Source of the DNA: Malus domestica
Taxonomy: Eukaryota > Streptophyta > Magnoliopsida > Rosales > Rosaceae
DNA: 64,000 nt
Reading direction: 5' to 3'
Assembly (NCBI RefSeq): GCF_042453785.1
Contig: NC_091671.1
Coordinates: 30,843,001 to 30,907,000, forward strand
In this document: in pieces, positions 30,519-42,156 of the stretch
Layout of the letters: each line of letters opens with the position of its first letter
Position numbering within the stretch: the stretch's first letter is position 1
The notes under the pieces: generated by a model
Told to the model about the DNA's origin: nothing
What the model saw: the letters and a program-made list of their open reading frames with translations, nothing else
Database searches by the model: none
Translations under genes and position numbers: made by a program

Positions 30519-31130
30519 GATGAGGCTCGCCGATGCACATTCAAGGACTTGAAGAAGTGCCTGACATCACATCCCTACTATCCAAACCAGAAGCAACGGA
30601 TGACTTATTCGCATGTTTGACAATATCTAAAGCAGTAATAAGCTCTACCATCATACGAGAAGAGCTGGGAGCCCGACTACCTGTATTCCACAGTTCAAAA
30701 GCTCTCATCAATGTTATCAGAAATTTAAAAGCTAACTTTGGGGATAGTTGTTACAACCCGGAAGCTCAAGTTTACCTTTAAACACAGGCAGTCATCCTCA
30801 TGATGTACTATTCTGCCCAATCCAGACCCGCGACGATAAAGGCGTAGACCCTGGTGGATGCAAAGTTTTCTAACGAATGTAATAACTCAGCCCAAAAGAC
30901 ACGCCAAAGGCAGACGAACATTGGTAAGACACACTTAGAAGCAAGTTTTGTCCTCGTCGCCCCAAAAGATTCTACATAGGAGCAACATGTACCGGTAATT
31001 GAGCACCACCTCATGTTGCGTGTCACACGACCCTAGCTGACCCTTGCTCTATAATTTAGTTCTAAAGTGGTCAAATACTAGCAGTTGAGCATCTCTTGCT
31101 ATGTGTAACATGGCCCCAGCTCCACGACTC
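30519..31130 (+). other. Gap where protease and reverse transcriptase would be expected
   Basis: Only a stretch resembling the start of the protease/RT linker was seen. No YxDD motif or RT core could be found in any frame here, so most of pol has been deleted. Confidence 0.5.
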
Positions 31131-31440
31131 CCTACCACACATTCACTACGTAACAAAGCGGCCCAACGACGCCTCAGAGGTAGCCGACCATGCCTTAGCC
31201 GCGCCTGCTCCACCCGATGGAGACTTTTGGCATTTGCATGTCGACGATGCATCCAACTACAAAGGTTCGAAAGCAAGTGTAGTCCTTGTCACCCCAAACG
31301 ATTTGATACCTGAACAGGCAATCACTCTAGGCTTCAAAGCATGTAACAACGAAGCAGAGTACGAGACCCTACTAGCAGGCCTCCGAGTGGCAAAAGACTT
31401 GACGGTGAAAAAGCACACAATTCATTCTGATTCCTAGCTA
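31131..31440 (+). pseudogene. RNase H-like domain (Tat-type second RNase H), fragment
   Basis: Reads FWHLHVDDASNYKGSKASVV, then ITLGFKACNNEAEYETLLAG and HTIHSDS before a stop at 31,435-31,437. The Asp (HVDDAS), Glu (NEAEY) and Asp (HSDS) of an RNase H active site are present. It sits directly before integrase, as in Tat elements. Confidence 0.75.
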
Positions 31441-31555
31441 ATCACTAGCCAGCCTAAGCTCCGCCCTCAACCACCAACTTAAACGCTCTATTCCGGTGGA
31501 GTATCTAGACGAGCCAAGCATAGAGGCGAAACCAACAGTAGAAGTGTCATAGGTT

Positions 31556-32755
31556 AGTACAACTCCAAACTGGCAAGATTTCATTGTAGACTACCTGGTC
31601 AATGACACATTCCCCACGGAAAGATTGGAGTCTAGGAAGCTCCAAATCAAGGCAGCACGCTACTACATATGGAACGGTATTCTCATCCGAAGATCCTACA
31701 CTGGACCACATCTCCGCTGCCTAACGGCTCCTGATGACTTGAAGGTTCTAAACTCAATCCATAAAGGCATTTGAGGAAATCACTCCGGAGGTCGATCCTT
31801 AGCACAGAAGGCTTTTAACGCAGGCTATTATTGGCCTACCATGCACCGAGATGCTAATGAGTTAGTACAAAAGTACATTAATTACCCACGCTACAAGCCA
31901 GTACCAACACTGCCTACCAACGAGCTATACCTGCAGACGAATCCTTGGCCGCTCATGCAGTGGGCATTCGACCTGGTAGGACCTATGCTGCCTGCTACTA
32001 GGGGTAGAGGCATGATGATTGTGGCAATCGACTACTTCACCAAATGGGTAGAAGCAGAGCCCAAGACGACCACGACTCAGATGGACATAGAACACTTCAT
32101 ATGGAGGAACATCATTCGCCTATTTGGCATCCCTCAGTCTATCACCGACAATGGCCAACAATTCGTGGGTAAAGATGTGGCGAAGTTCTTCCAAAAGTAT
32201 GGCATCAAACAGTACATGTCCACACCGAGATATCCTCAAGGCAATATGCGAGGCGAAGTATCCAACAAGATGATCTTTGACTGCCTCAAGAAATCCCTCA
32301 CTAATAAAAAAGGAAAATGGCCAGACGAACTCCTCAGATGTCTATGGGCATATTGCACCACCAAAAGACGAGCAACCAGTGAGACTCGTTTCTCTTTGGC
32401 ATTTGGCTTATAAGCAATCATTAATCCCAATGTCATCAAGCTAAGTATCATCGTTCTACTACCAAGCATTGATCAGAACAGTAAGGAGATGGCCACAAGT
32501 TTAGATCTAGTAGAGGAGAAGTGTGAGTAGATTATTACCCGCATCGCAGCCTACAAGCAGCAGTTCCTTTCCAGTTACAACAAAAGGGCCAAGATCTAGC
32601 AATTTTAGCCCGAAAATTTAGTCCTAAGAAAAGCCTTCATCACTGCCTGCAGAGAAGGCTCCAAAAAGATGGATCTCATCTGGGAAGGTCCGTACAAGAT
32701 CAGTAGAGTAGGCGGCAAAAGTAATTACACCCTCGCCATCATGAAACGATAAAAA
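31556..32755 (+). pseudogene. Integrase of the Tat-type element, degraded
   Basis: The core reads WAFDLVGPMLPATRGRG, VAIDYFTKWVEAEP, TDNGQQFVGKDVAKFF and GEVSNKMIFDCLKKSL, which carry the D, D and E positions of the retroviral integrase fold. The zinc-binding Cys pair before it is broken (KYINYPRYK), and stops occur near 31,773, 32,410 and 32,527. A C-terminal KMDLIWEGPYKISRVGG segment remains. Confidence 0.85.
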
Positions 32756-33984
32756 GATTGAAAATCAGTGGAGCTCCTACAATCTGAGGAAGTACCATGT
32801 GTGACCTCCCACTACATCAAAGCCTCAAGACTCAAGCAGCTCGATGGGCATCACCTTACAAGCCGATGACTATCTAGTTGTTATGCAGTTCCTACCTTAC
32901 AGCTAATTTCTAGTTTGTTTCACTTGTTTTTCAATGAGGAATTCAGAAGTAATCACAACTTAGCTCGGCTGCATGCTTACAACAATTGATCACTCATGCA
33001 CTTCAAAAGAATACCGCACCCTTTTTAGGGACTTATTGCAAGAATTGCGCCCCCTGATGGACCAACCATGCTCTCTAGTACGAGATGGTAAACTAATTGC
33101 TCCCCAGTGCGAGAGGGTAAACCAATTCCCCGACACCCATATGGGTCAGCTCTCTAAGATGGGAAGATAAACTTTACACTCCGAATATCTAGACGTGGAT
33201 GAGCCTAGCTGCCATAGTATAAGTAGATGCACGATGGCTTGCGCCGGGATTCCTAGAAGTAGCTACAATAGTTTTTTTAAAGGCTTAGCTAACTAAAGGA
33301 TTTTTGGGTCTCTTGGCCTAATCCGCGGGGAATCGGGCGCTAAAGATGAATGGGGCACATTACGCAGTACGCCCTACAGACGGCTGCCCTGGAACCCTAA
33401 AGTTGCTATCGAGTACACTAAGGTAGCTTAAGGTTTCCAGAAGATTGCCTACGGCTGTTCGAGCAGTAAAACCACGCTAGACTTATACAACCGCACATTC
33501 TTGTGAAAGGTTAAATAAGCTAGTGTGCATATACGAAGCTTTATCCACTGCCAACATGCTATGTATTCGATAAGCTTCACCTCTGCCAAGCGCGGAACAA
33601 CCTACACCAAGTCATAAAGTGTTGTGATACTTGTTACACAATATATGTAATTGGAGAAAAGCCAAAGTTAACAGCTTAGTGGTTACGCGAACTTGTCTGC
33701 TTCTATAAGTAAGGCATCTGGTTGCCAACCCTATGGCTAACAACTTTACAAAGTTCTACACCAACACCTACGACTATATAGGCTACGCAGGCTTGTCTGC
33801 TTATAGAAAAGTAGCACACCTGCCATTGGTCTATAAAGTCTAAAGGTTAAGGCATGAACAAAAGAAGTGAAGATGAAGAAAAGTGAAGGAAGCATGTTTA
33901 TAAATAACGAGCAAGCCAAATGAGTTCAAGAAAAACAAGAGCTACAAGGAAAAACAAAGAAAATCCGAAAGGCTACCTAGAAGA
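32756..33984. other. Non-coding tail of the Tat-type element
   Basis: A long untranslated stretch with the short periodic phrase 'CTACGCAGGCTTGTCTGC' and variants at about 33,690 and 33,785. No gene was recognised. Confidence 0.45.
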
Positions 33985-34560
33985 CTACACTTCAGCAGCC
34001 ATGACGTTCTTAGCAGCGGCATTATCCAGCGCTTCATCCCCGGCTGCCCTAGCCTGGGCACCAACTTCTTCAACTACTTCACTAATGGAAGCCTCAAAAG
34101 TAAAAGCAAGCAAGTCTCCAGAGAAATAGAGAAGGTCTCGAAACCTCGAGCCCATCCTTTTCACCCTTCAGCTGCTCATTCTCCTCGAGCAGACCAACAT
34201 GGACACGTTACAGCTCATCCGCGTCTTCTTCAGACTTTCGTTAATCTTTAGTACACTTTGAAGTTCCAACACTTGGGGTTCAAGTCTATCGACGATTCTG
34301 TTGAAGTGGATCACTTAATTATAAGCAGCAATCAACTTTTAATCCTTTGCATAAGTAGCGAAACGAAGCTCAGAAACTGCAAACTCAAGATCTTGAATCT
34401 GAGGTATGTAACATCCAATCTCATTCTCTGCACTTTCATACTTAACTTGGATCGTGTTAAGCTTAACCTTCAAGTTAACAATATCTTGATGAGCAGTCTC
34501 AAGCAGCAGAGAAGTGGGGGCAGAAATATTAGACCCTTTCAAAGTAACGAGCTCAGAGAT
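33985..34560 (-). pseudogene. Antisense coiled-coil ORF of the Tat-type element
   Basis: The minus strand reads LVTLKGSNISAPTSLLLE, AHQDIVNLKVKLNTIQVKY, EIGCYIPQIQDLEFAVSEL, then (after stops) DRLEPQVLELQSVLK, GLLEENEQLKGEKDGLEV and finally FEASISEVVEEVGAQA ending at TAG 33,985-33,987. Heptad-like Leu spacing and the charged pattern suggest a coiled coil. It lies between integrase and the 3' end on the opposite strand, the place of the antisense gene in Grande-type elements. Its function is unknown. In-frame stops show decay. Confidence 0.65.
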
Positions 34561-34869
34561 AGTAAAGTTTTGCGTGAATCTTCTAATTCACAAAGCCCCC
34601 ATGGAGCGAATGGGAATAGTAGTTTTCTCGACAATGATAGTTTCTCAGAGTAAAAATCCTATACCAGGATGTCAAGGAGAAAGAAGAGCAACAAGGGAAA
34701 GCAAAAGAAACTAGTTATTGGTAAAGCATCTCTCTCGATTGTGATGTTTTATTATCAGACAGAGTACTTGAGCTTGGAAGAGCTTTTTACGCACTGCAAG
34801 TGTTCTGGGATGATTAGGCCTCATGCTTGGAACCTTTGTCTGTAATCGTTACTTAAAGATGATGAAACT

Positions 34870-35412
34870 TGTTGAGGAAAAATTAGAGTACACAACACTA
34901 ACACAAGGGTTAGAGAGACAAAAAAAGTAAACAAATTACTTGTATTACACTCACGAAATATTACAAAACACTTTCAAGGACGCACATTAGAAGCTATGAC
35001 ACTCTCACTTTCTAGGGACACATTCTAGACCACTCACACTCCTACAAGACTACTCTTACTCCTCACTTTCACTTGGTTGCCTACTTTCTTGATTTGCTCT
35101 CATACTTCGTTACATTTTTAGTATGGCACTTCACCTATTTATAGGCGAGCTTAACCAACCTTTCTAAGTGCCCAACCGACTTGGGCTTTCATAATAATTA
35201 TCCTTCTAGTTGTTTCTACAAACAGCCCACTGACATGGGCTTTTGGTTCACACATTTGTTACAAGCTTCTAGAACTTTTTAGCTTACTATGCGTGCATCA
35301 CCGACTAAACAACTTGCTAGAATTATCTAGCATTTTCTCAATATGCATGCACTGCTATTACTAGAGTTCTCTAGAATCCAGATAGCAATTGGGCTGGTGT
35401 TGATCTTTAACA
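34870..35412 (-). repeat. LTR of the copia element with adjacent polypurine tract
   Basis: On the minus strand it begins TGTTAAAGATC and ends CCTCAACA (TG...CA). The purine run GAGAGGGAG directly upstream (35,413-35,421 complement) is the polypurine tract, which fixes the orientation. A TATA-like CTATAAATAGG motif lies at about 35,137-35,150 on the minus strand. Confidence 0.8.
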
Positions 35413-35429
35413 CTCCCTCTCAACATCAG

Positions 35430-37180
35430 CTTATTATTTCCTCTATGCTGAGTTGATGATAGAGTTTTTTGAACTTGCCGGTACTCAAACCTTTTGTGAA
35501 CAAATCTGCAATTTGATCATCTGTATTGATATGTCTCATCTCAATCTTTTCTTGCAAGACTTTATCTCTAATAGTGTACCTTCACATGCTTAGTTCTTGC
35601 ATAAAAGACTGGATTTTTCGCCAAGCGAATTGCCGATTGGTTATCATAGTACAATGGTACTACATAATCTACTAGTTGATGTTAATCACTCATCAACTGT
35701 ACCAGCCATGTATTCTCTTGAGCTACAATTGCTGCTGCTCTATACTCTGCCTCCGTGATTGACAAAGACATTGTTGGTGTCTTTTGCTGCACCACGAAAC
35801 TACTATAGAACCAATTCTAAAGACATACCTAGGGGTCGATCTCCTGCAAAATCTGTGTCGCAATAGTCGACCAACTTACCATCTTCACCTTCCTTATACA
35901 AGAGACCATAGTCAATTGTACTCTTTACATACCTCAATATTTGTCGAACCACTTCTAGATAAGGCTTCATTGGATTTTGCATGTACCAACTCATCACACC
36001 AACTGCATAAGAAATGTTAGGTCAAGTTAGAGTCAAGTAGATCAGACTACCTACCAATTGTCGATACATTATTGCATCTTCCAAGTCTCTGCCTTCATGT
36101 GCACACATCTTGGCATTAGGTTCCATCGGTGTTGAGATTGGCTTGCATTCAAGCATCCCAAACTTTTGCAACAAGTCTTTTGCATACTTTTATTGAACAG
36201 AAATATCCCTTCTTGTGTGCGATCAACCTCCAAATCAAGAAAGTGCTTGAGTTGTCCAAGTTCTTTCATCTTGAACCAAATCAACAAATTTTCCTTTGTT
36301 TGATGAATTTCTGCCTCATCGTCATCAGTGATGATTAAGTCATCCAAGTACACAAGCATGATAGCTAACTTTCCTCCATTAGCTTTAACGAATAAGCTGG
36401 AATCTGCATGCACCGCTGAGTAACCACTTTGTGTTAGAAATTTTGCAATCTTACTGTACCACGCCCTTGGTGCTTGTTTAAGATTGTAAAGTGCTTTCCT
36501 CAACTTGCACACATACTCGGGATGTGCTTTGCTTTCAAAGCCCATTTGCTGCATCATTTAGATTTCCTGATCTAGCTCTCCCTGCGAGAAAGCATTTTTC
36601 ACATCCATATGGTACATGTTCCAATCTTGGTTAGTTGCAAGTGCAAGTAAGACTCGTACGGTCATAAGCTTTACCATTGGACTAAATGTTTCATCATAGT
36701 CTAGTCCATACTGCTGAGAGAAGCCTCGAGCCACCAACCGAGCCTTGTACCTTTCAACTGAACCATTAGGACAACATTTTATCTTGTACACCAATTGCAG
36801 AATATAGGTTTCACATTCCTTGGATATGGCACCAAATCCCAAGTTTGATTCTGCTTAAGCGCAGTGATTTCTTTTTCCATAACTCTTACTTATTAAGCAC
36901 AGTGATTTCTTTTTCCATAACTTTTACTTATTAAGCACAGTGATTTCTTCTTTCATAACTCTTACTTATTAAGTGCAGTGATTTCTTCTTCCATAACTCT
37001 TACTTATTCAAAACTCTGTGATGCTTCTTTAAACGTGTCAGGTTCTTTTGCTGCTCCATCAACTACGGCAACATTGGCACATTTAGGATTTGGCTTTCGT
37101 ATTCTTGTTGACTTCCTTAGTTGTGATCGTGGAGTTGATACTTCCACTTCACTAGGTCTAACTTCTTCTGGTTATTGATA
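35430..37180 (-). pseudogene. Copia reverse transcriptase and RNase H, degraded
   Basis: Recognisable blocks: GSVERYKARLVARGFSQQYG, YDETFSPMVKLMTVRVLLAL, DVKNAFSQGELDQEI (stop where Tyr is expected), [17 protein letters not shown], the catalytic VYLDDLI, then [31 protein letters not shown] and NQSAIRLAKNPVF of RNase H. Upstream is the linker STRIRKPNPKC. At least one frameshift follows IFLFNKSM. Not functional. Confidence 0.85.
36862..37012 (-). repeat. Four tandem copies of a roughly 41-bp unit in the copia coding region
   Basis: The unit 'CAGTGATTTCTTTTTCCATA' followed by 'ACTCTTACTTATTAAGCA' is repeated four times. On the minus strand it is the segment VMEKEITVLNK before the RT, so a piece of coding sequence has multiplied. 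Confidence 0.8.
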
Positions 37181-37379
37181 CACATTAGTTTGCCAAAGAC
37201 TCTTGGGTACTTCTTGCTTGACATTGTCTTCAGCAAGCAAATCTTCAGGCTCATTTGGACTCGTTTGGATTTGAGCAGTTTGCTCCCCCATCTTCTGTTG
37301 CAGCTTATCTTTAAACTCTCTTAAGTCAAGCAATGCCTTATTTTTTTAGCACCACCAAGAAGATGCTTCAACGTCCCAT

Positions 37380-38560
37380 TCTTCCTCCAAGGCTAAAGAC
37401 GTTATGGCGTCCTAGTCATCTTCATTTTTCTTCTCTGAGTTGGCGATGTTACTTTATGCAGGCTTTTTGAACCAGCAATTCTTCGCCATGTGGCCCTTTT
37501 TTCCACAATTGTAACATTTTCCCTCAAACTTTTTATTATTCTAAGACTGACCACAGTTACCGTGATACGTTGAAGCTCCCCCTCAATGAGAACTCCCTTA
37601 TTTCCGATGACCTTTCTCCTTGTCACCATTTCTTTTAGATCCACCACTAGCACGCTACTTAAAGCTTCCTTTACTTTTGGTGTAGAGCACTTCCTCTTCA
37701 CCTTTTAACGAGACCCTTTCCATTTGCTTTGCCAAAGCTTCTTGATCGGCAAGAAAATTCTCAAATTCAACAAGTCATGGTCAAGTAGGCCATCCTTGTA
37801 CATCGGCAATGAAGCCTCGATATTCAGGTCTCAATTCATGGATAATTATTCTTTTTATCCTGGATTCTACAATTGGAGCACTAGGATCTAATTTAGAAAT
37901 TTCACGGCAAATAGACTTTACCTTGTGGAAATACTAGGCAATCGTCATGTCCATTTGGGCCACTGATAATAGCTCGTTCTTGAGAAGCTATAGTCTTATA
38001 TCGTTCATCTTTGAAAAGAGTGTAGCAAAGGTGTCCCACACTTCTTTTGGTGTTTTGGCTTTCCTTATGTGCTCTAACATGTCATCTTCAACTGTAGTTT
38101 TAAGGCAAACATGGCCTTACCTGTCTTGATCTTACCGATCAATTCGACTACCATCTAATCATTTTTACCAACCTTTTTGAGTTAGGAAACCAAAAATGGT
38201 TTTGATTCCTTGATAGTACCCGTTAGCATACAATCCATTTGAATCCTTACGAAGTTTACTTTGTCGAGATTCTAGAAATGTCATTAAGTGATGACCTAGT
38301 GCTAAAATGGTAGCATTTGACGGAAGAAAATGTTAGGGAAATCCATTTTTGGTCCCTGATAGCACTAATTTTCTCAAACGCACTAGTTAAAATTCTGGAT
38401 CTTCAAGAGGAAGATCGAATCTCTTTAGATATGTTCCGAAGTAAGTTATTAGAAATTCCTTTTCCGGCCTTAGGACATTCTAACCGATACTAGCTTCCAA
38501 AATTTCTTGTGGTGCTGTACTAGTCGTTTCGATGAGCATAGGTGCAGGTGTATAAGTTGT
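37380..38560 (-). pseudogene. Copia gag with CCHC zinc knuckle, degraded
   Basis: The minus strand reads CYNCGKKGHMAKNCW at about 37,475-37,520, an intact C-x2-C-x4-H-x4-C knuckle. Further upstream are LDKVNFVRIQMDCML-like and ELIGKIKTGKAMFALK-like segments of the gag core, interrupted by stops. Confidence 0.75.
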
Positions 38561-39179
38561 TATGCTTACGATTAGTATAAATCCCTGAAGCAGTAAGTAT
38601 TTTCCCTAAAATCAATGAAACCATCTCCTAAGACTAGTTCCTTACCAATCGTCCAAAACCATACACCCAAGCGGGCTCTAACTTGTAATCAGCATATAGT
38701 GGCGTTACTAATTGACGATATTGTCCGATATCTAGAAGTTGTCAACTAATATTCAGCCAGTATTATTTATGATACTGAACACATGCTAGTATCTGGGAGT
38801 AATACCCTTATGCCAAAACACTGGTTCACAGTTTCAGGGTAGCAAACAATATCAAAATATTGTATATGCATTCATTAGTTGCGCGATTGATAAACTGATT
38901 AACGGTGACTACCTGAGTTGAGGAAACTAAATCATGGAAACTGAGGAGAAAGTTTTGTATTAGGATAGTAAACCCATAGTTGTTTTTACCTGATCACCTA
39001 TCTAGGTAAACAGAACCTCTTTGACCAGTCACATTTTCGATCACTTTCACAAGTAAACAGTAGAATCGAAGTATGGGTGAATTTTTCACTGTTAGAGTGA
39101 ATTAAGTATCGAGAAAGCTATGAAGACCTATTAACACATGGCATAGTAAAAGGAAGTAGTATGGTACGTTTCAATGATG
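38561..39179. other. Unassigned degenerate repeat sequence
   Basis: No gene or clear TE domain was recognised. It may be the upstream part of the chromovirus remnant that follows. Confidence 0.3.
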
Positions 39180-40025
39180 AATACCTTTGGCATCATTTCC
39201 CAAAATTTTACCTGGGATACCACCAAATGGTGAAGTGAAGTACATCATTGACCCACTTCCTACTATTACACCAATTTTCCTTGCTTCATATTGAACGTTT
39301 CCGACGTCATTGAGAAACTTAGTTACAAAGTTTACCAATTAGGAATTTACCCAACCAAGGACTAAACACCTTATCTAGGGAACCTCAAATCTATCCGCGA
39401 AGGTGAAAGACCGAACCCTAGGATTATACCTAGATTTTAGCAACTCAATCAGGTGACGATTAAAAATTGTTTAAACCCTACTTCGAATTGACGGTCTAGC
39501 CAACCAACCTTTGTAACTTGAGTTTCTTCCATAGCTTGACGAATTCATAGTGGTCTTATCGATGACCTTCTCATCTACCTCGACAGTGAAACCCAATTCT
39601 CTAAACACCAATAGTCAGCTTTATATCAAATTCTTCATACTTGTTTAGAGTGGATATGTTTCTTGGGAGACGTGCTCTCAGTGGACAATATTCTTTTCTT
39701 TTTCCTAAAAAGGTTGTAGTGGAAAGAAGTTGAAACTCTCACAAAGTGTTGTGAAATTCGAGATATCTTTGGCCTTGTCGATGTTATCGACAATTTGTTA
39801 GCAATCTCTCAGATGTGGTGTTTTTTTTCACATATCAACCGATGAAAGTTAGTTTAGTTGAGATGTTGAATATGAGTAAAGTTTTTGACAACCGAAGTGT
39901 TGTCTCACCCCATCTCTGTTTTACACCTTTTGATGACATTGATCATTTTGGAAATCCATGATGATGTGTTCTTTGGATGTTTCGACTGTACAGAGGCAGC
40001 ATGGCAGAGTATCGTTTATATACTC
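39180..40025 (+). pseudogene. Chromovirus-type Ty3-gypsy reverse transcriptase remnant, left part of a split element
   Basis: On the plus strand LPGIPPNGEVKYIIDPLP and ITPIFLASY match the start of a chromovirus RT. AKVKDRTLGLYLDF and LDEFIVVLSMTFSSTSTVK match later RT blocks, with the catalytic core missing and many stops. The sequence stops at 40,025 at the target site TACTC and resumes at 49,796. Confidence 0.7.
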
Positions 40026-40385
40026 TGTTGATGCACAAAATCGGAGAGGTCTTGGAACAACGTAAATCCGACCGTGAATCTACAAGAAAGTAAATAACAT
40101 AAGATGTATCGTGGTTCACCCCAAGGTTTGGGCTACGTCCACACTGATATTGTATTTCTGAGGGAGAGAGAGCTCTGAATATGAGAGTGAGAGCTTTGAG
40201 AGGATGAGGGAGCTTAAGGCCTAAGAATCGGCCTCTCCTAATTGTGAGGGTGAGGAGTCATTTTATAGAATAAGGATTTCTCACTTATTACATATTTGCC
40301 CCTTCCTTTATTATATAATTACATTTAAGTTCCCCGAGTATTTATACGAGATCTAAATACGGAGGCCCTAAGTATGGTACAAACA
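40026..40385 (-). repeat. 3' LTR of the nested element
   Basis: A 360-bp copy, nearly identical to 49,436-49,795. The adjoining internal sequence on the minus strand (CTTAGGGAACTAC before TGTTTGTACC) is in the position of the polypurine tract; a cleaner copy, CTTGGGGGACTAC, occurs at about 40,991-41,003. Confidence 0.9.
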
Positions 40386-41095
40386 GTAGTTCCCTAAGTC
40401 TTCAGTCAAGAGAGTCTTTTGGCCGGAGACTTGAAATTCAGTGCATGTGTAGGCCGAAGTAACTAGATGTCATCTTGAACTGATACCTGATATGAGGCAG
40501 TGCTCAAAAGTGAAATGATGCTCAATTAAAAGTAGCACATGTTGCGAGGTTGCTCTGTTTGTGACTTACGTTGCTTTGGTTGGCTCGGCTTGTGGCGTTG
40601 AAAGTGAAGGACTCCCTTTTATAGAATAAGGGCTCGCTCCTCAATACATAAATGATGGGCTAGAGTTGATGCTCGCGGCGAGGCGATTGCTCAATGGCGG
40701 CGATGCTCTCTAATGATGGTGAGGGAATCCCTTTTATAGAATAAGGGTTCGCTCCTCACTACATGAATAATAGGCTAGAGTTGATGCTCTCTAATGATGG
40801 TGAGGGAGTCTCTTTTATAGAATAAGGGCTCACTCCTCAATACATGAATAATAGGCTAGAGTTGATGCTTTCTAATGATGGTAAGGGAGTCCCTTTTATA
40901 AAATAAGGGCTCACTCCTCAATACATAAGTAATGGGTTAGAGTACCCCAAGTATTTTTCATGAGGCCCAGTTAAGGCCCAACATATGGTATATAATGTAG
41001 TCCCCCAAGTCTTCGGTCAATAGAGTCTATTGGCTGGAGACTTCAAATTGAATCCATGTATGGGCCGAAGTGGCGGTTGTTCGGAGGCAGTATTT
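40386..41095. repeat. Internal repeats: duplicated sub-terminal block and 80-bp tandem units
   Basis: The block at 40,386-40,460 (CCCTAAGTCTTCAGTCAAGAG, GGCCGGAGACTTGAAATT) recurs at about 40,991-41,065. Between them about 3.5 units of roughly 80 bp repeat 'CCTTTTATAGAATAAGGGCTC', 'CAATACATGAATAATAGGC' and 'CTAATGATGGTGAGGGAGT'. Confidence 0.8.
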
Positions 41096-41298
41096 GTATA
41101 CCCTGCACTGAAGCTTTGTAGGTGAAGCTTTGCAAGTGAAGCTTTGTAGGTGAAGCTTTGCTAGTGAAGCTTTGAAGCTGGAGCTCTGTAAATGAAGCTT
41201 TTGAAGCTAGAGCTTTTGTAAATGAAGCTTTTGAAGCTAGAGCTTTGTAAATGAAGCTTTTGAAGCTAGAGCTTTAGTAAATGAAGCTTTTGAAGCTG
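41096..41298. repeat. Tandem GAAGCTTT repeats
   Basis: Begins with 14-16-bp units (GTGAAGCTTTGTAG) and continues with about 30-bp units (AAATGAAGCTTTTGAAGCTAG). Every unit contains an AAGCTT palindrome. Confidence 0.85.
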
Positions 41299-41605
41299 AT
41301 TGACATGAGTGATGCTCATGAATGTTTATGTTGATTGATATGAGTAATGCTCATGGATGTTGACATAAGTGATGCTCATAAATGTTGACATGAGTGATGC
41401 TCATGAATGTTTATGTATGATTGATATGAGTAATGCTCATGAATGTTTATGTTGATTGATATGAGTGATGCTCATGGATGTTGACATGAGTGATGCTCAT
41501 GAATGTTGACATAAGTGATGCTCATGAATGTTTATGTATGATTGATATGAGTAATGCTCATGAATGTTTATGTATGATTGACATGAGTAATGCTCATGTA
41601 TAATT
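41299..41605. repeat. Array of about ten ATGAGTRATGCTCAT palindromes
   Basis: The short inverted repeat ATGAG-TRATG-CTCAT (some copies ATAAG) occurs about ten times, spaced 25-36 bp apart by GAATGTTGAC or GAATGTTTATGTTGATTGAT. The period alternates, indicating a two-part higher-order unit. Confidence 0.85.
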
Positions 41606-41611
41606 TGAAGT

Positions 41612-41795
41612 AGTGGGCATACTTTTGATCACCTGGTTGGTGATAATAATAGCAGGCTGCCAAATAATTTGGAGTATTGGGCGTACTTTTGATCACCTGG
41701 TTGGCGATAATAGCGGCGGGGTGCCAAATAATTTTTTTTAGTACTGGGCGTACTTTTCATCACTTGGTTGGTGATAATAGAGGGCCTGGCTCTTT
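41612..41795. repeat. Three tandem units of about 66 bp
   Basis: The unit GGGCRTACTTTTGATCACCTGG-type sequence followed by TTGGTGATAATAG and GGNTGCCAAATAATTT is repeated three times, the last copy partial. Confidence 0.8.
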
Positions 41796-42049
41796 TGGGC
41801 ATACGGGCCTTCACCCTCCATATAACGTTCCAGCCCATTATTTTGGGCTTGCCATTTTTTTTTATTACCCTCTGATGAGGTTTATACAGATATCTCCGAA
41901 AGATAAGAAAAATAAATTACATCATTCAAAAATAAAGGTTTTGACAGTTGCAGATCGTTGGTGCGTACTGCACCTACTGCATACTGGGTTGCTTCTGTTG
42001 GTAGCGTTCGTTGGCTTGGATGGTATTTTTGAGAGACTGGGAGTAACAA

Positions 42050-42148
42050 CTGTTGTTAGATCTGAATTCGAATGAGCTGGCTTGTTGGCCCATCATCATC
42101 ATGGTTGTGGACTGCACCACCCCACCATGCATTCCATTAATATTATCT
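42050..42148. repeat. Left copy of a 100-bp direct repeat, the site of the hAT insertion
   Basis: AATTCGAATGAGCTGGCTTG and CCATCATCATCATGGTTGTG to CATTAATATTATCT at 42,064-42,148 recur at about 47,613-47,698. With the hAT removed the two copies lie about 30 bp apart, so they are an older tandem duplication inside the LTR element. Confidence 0.8.
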
Positions 42149-42156
42149 GCTGCAGC

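Larger units (their letters stand above)
27934..34869 (+). mobile_element. Decayed Ty3-gypsy retrotransposon, Tat lineage
   Basis: Order on the plus strand: 5' LTR, leader, gag, a gap with no recognisable reverse transcriptase, an extra RNase H, integrase, then a long non-coding tail with an antisense ORF. A second RNase H before integrase and an antisense ORF after it are features I associate with the Tat group (Retand, Grande, RIRE2). Stop codons interrupt every domain. No second LTR was found before the copia LTR at 34,870, so the 3' end is lost or truncated. Confidence 0.75.
34870..38560 (-). mobile_element. Decayed Ty1-copia retrotransposon, minus strand
   Basis: The 3' LTR (34,870-35,412), a polypurine tract, RNase H, reverse transcriptase and gag follow each other on the minus strand. 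Gag is joined almost directly to the region just upstream of the RT; protease and most of integrase are missing. No 5' LTR was found beyond 38,560, so the element is truncated there. Confidence 0.8.

Noticed and set aside
41299-41605. CRISPR-like array
   Set aside because: The repeats are short palindromes with repeated, not unique, spacers in a plant retroelement.
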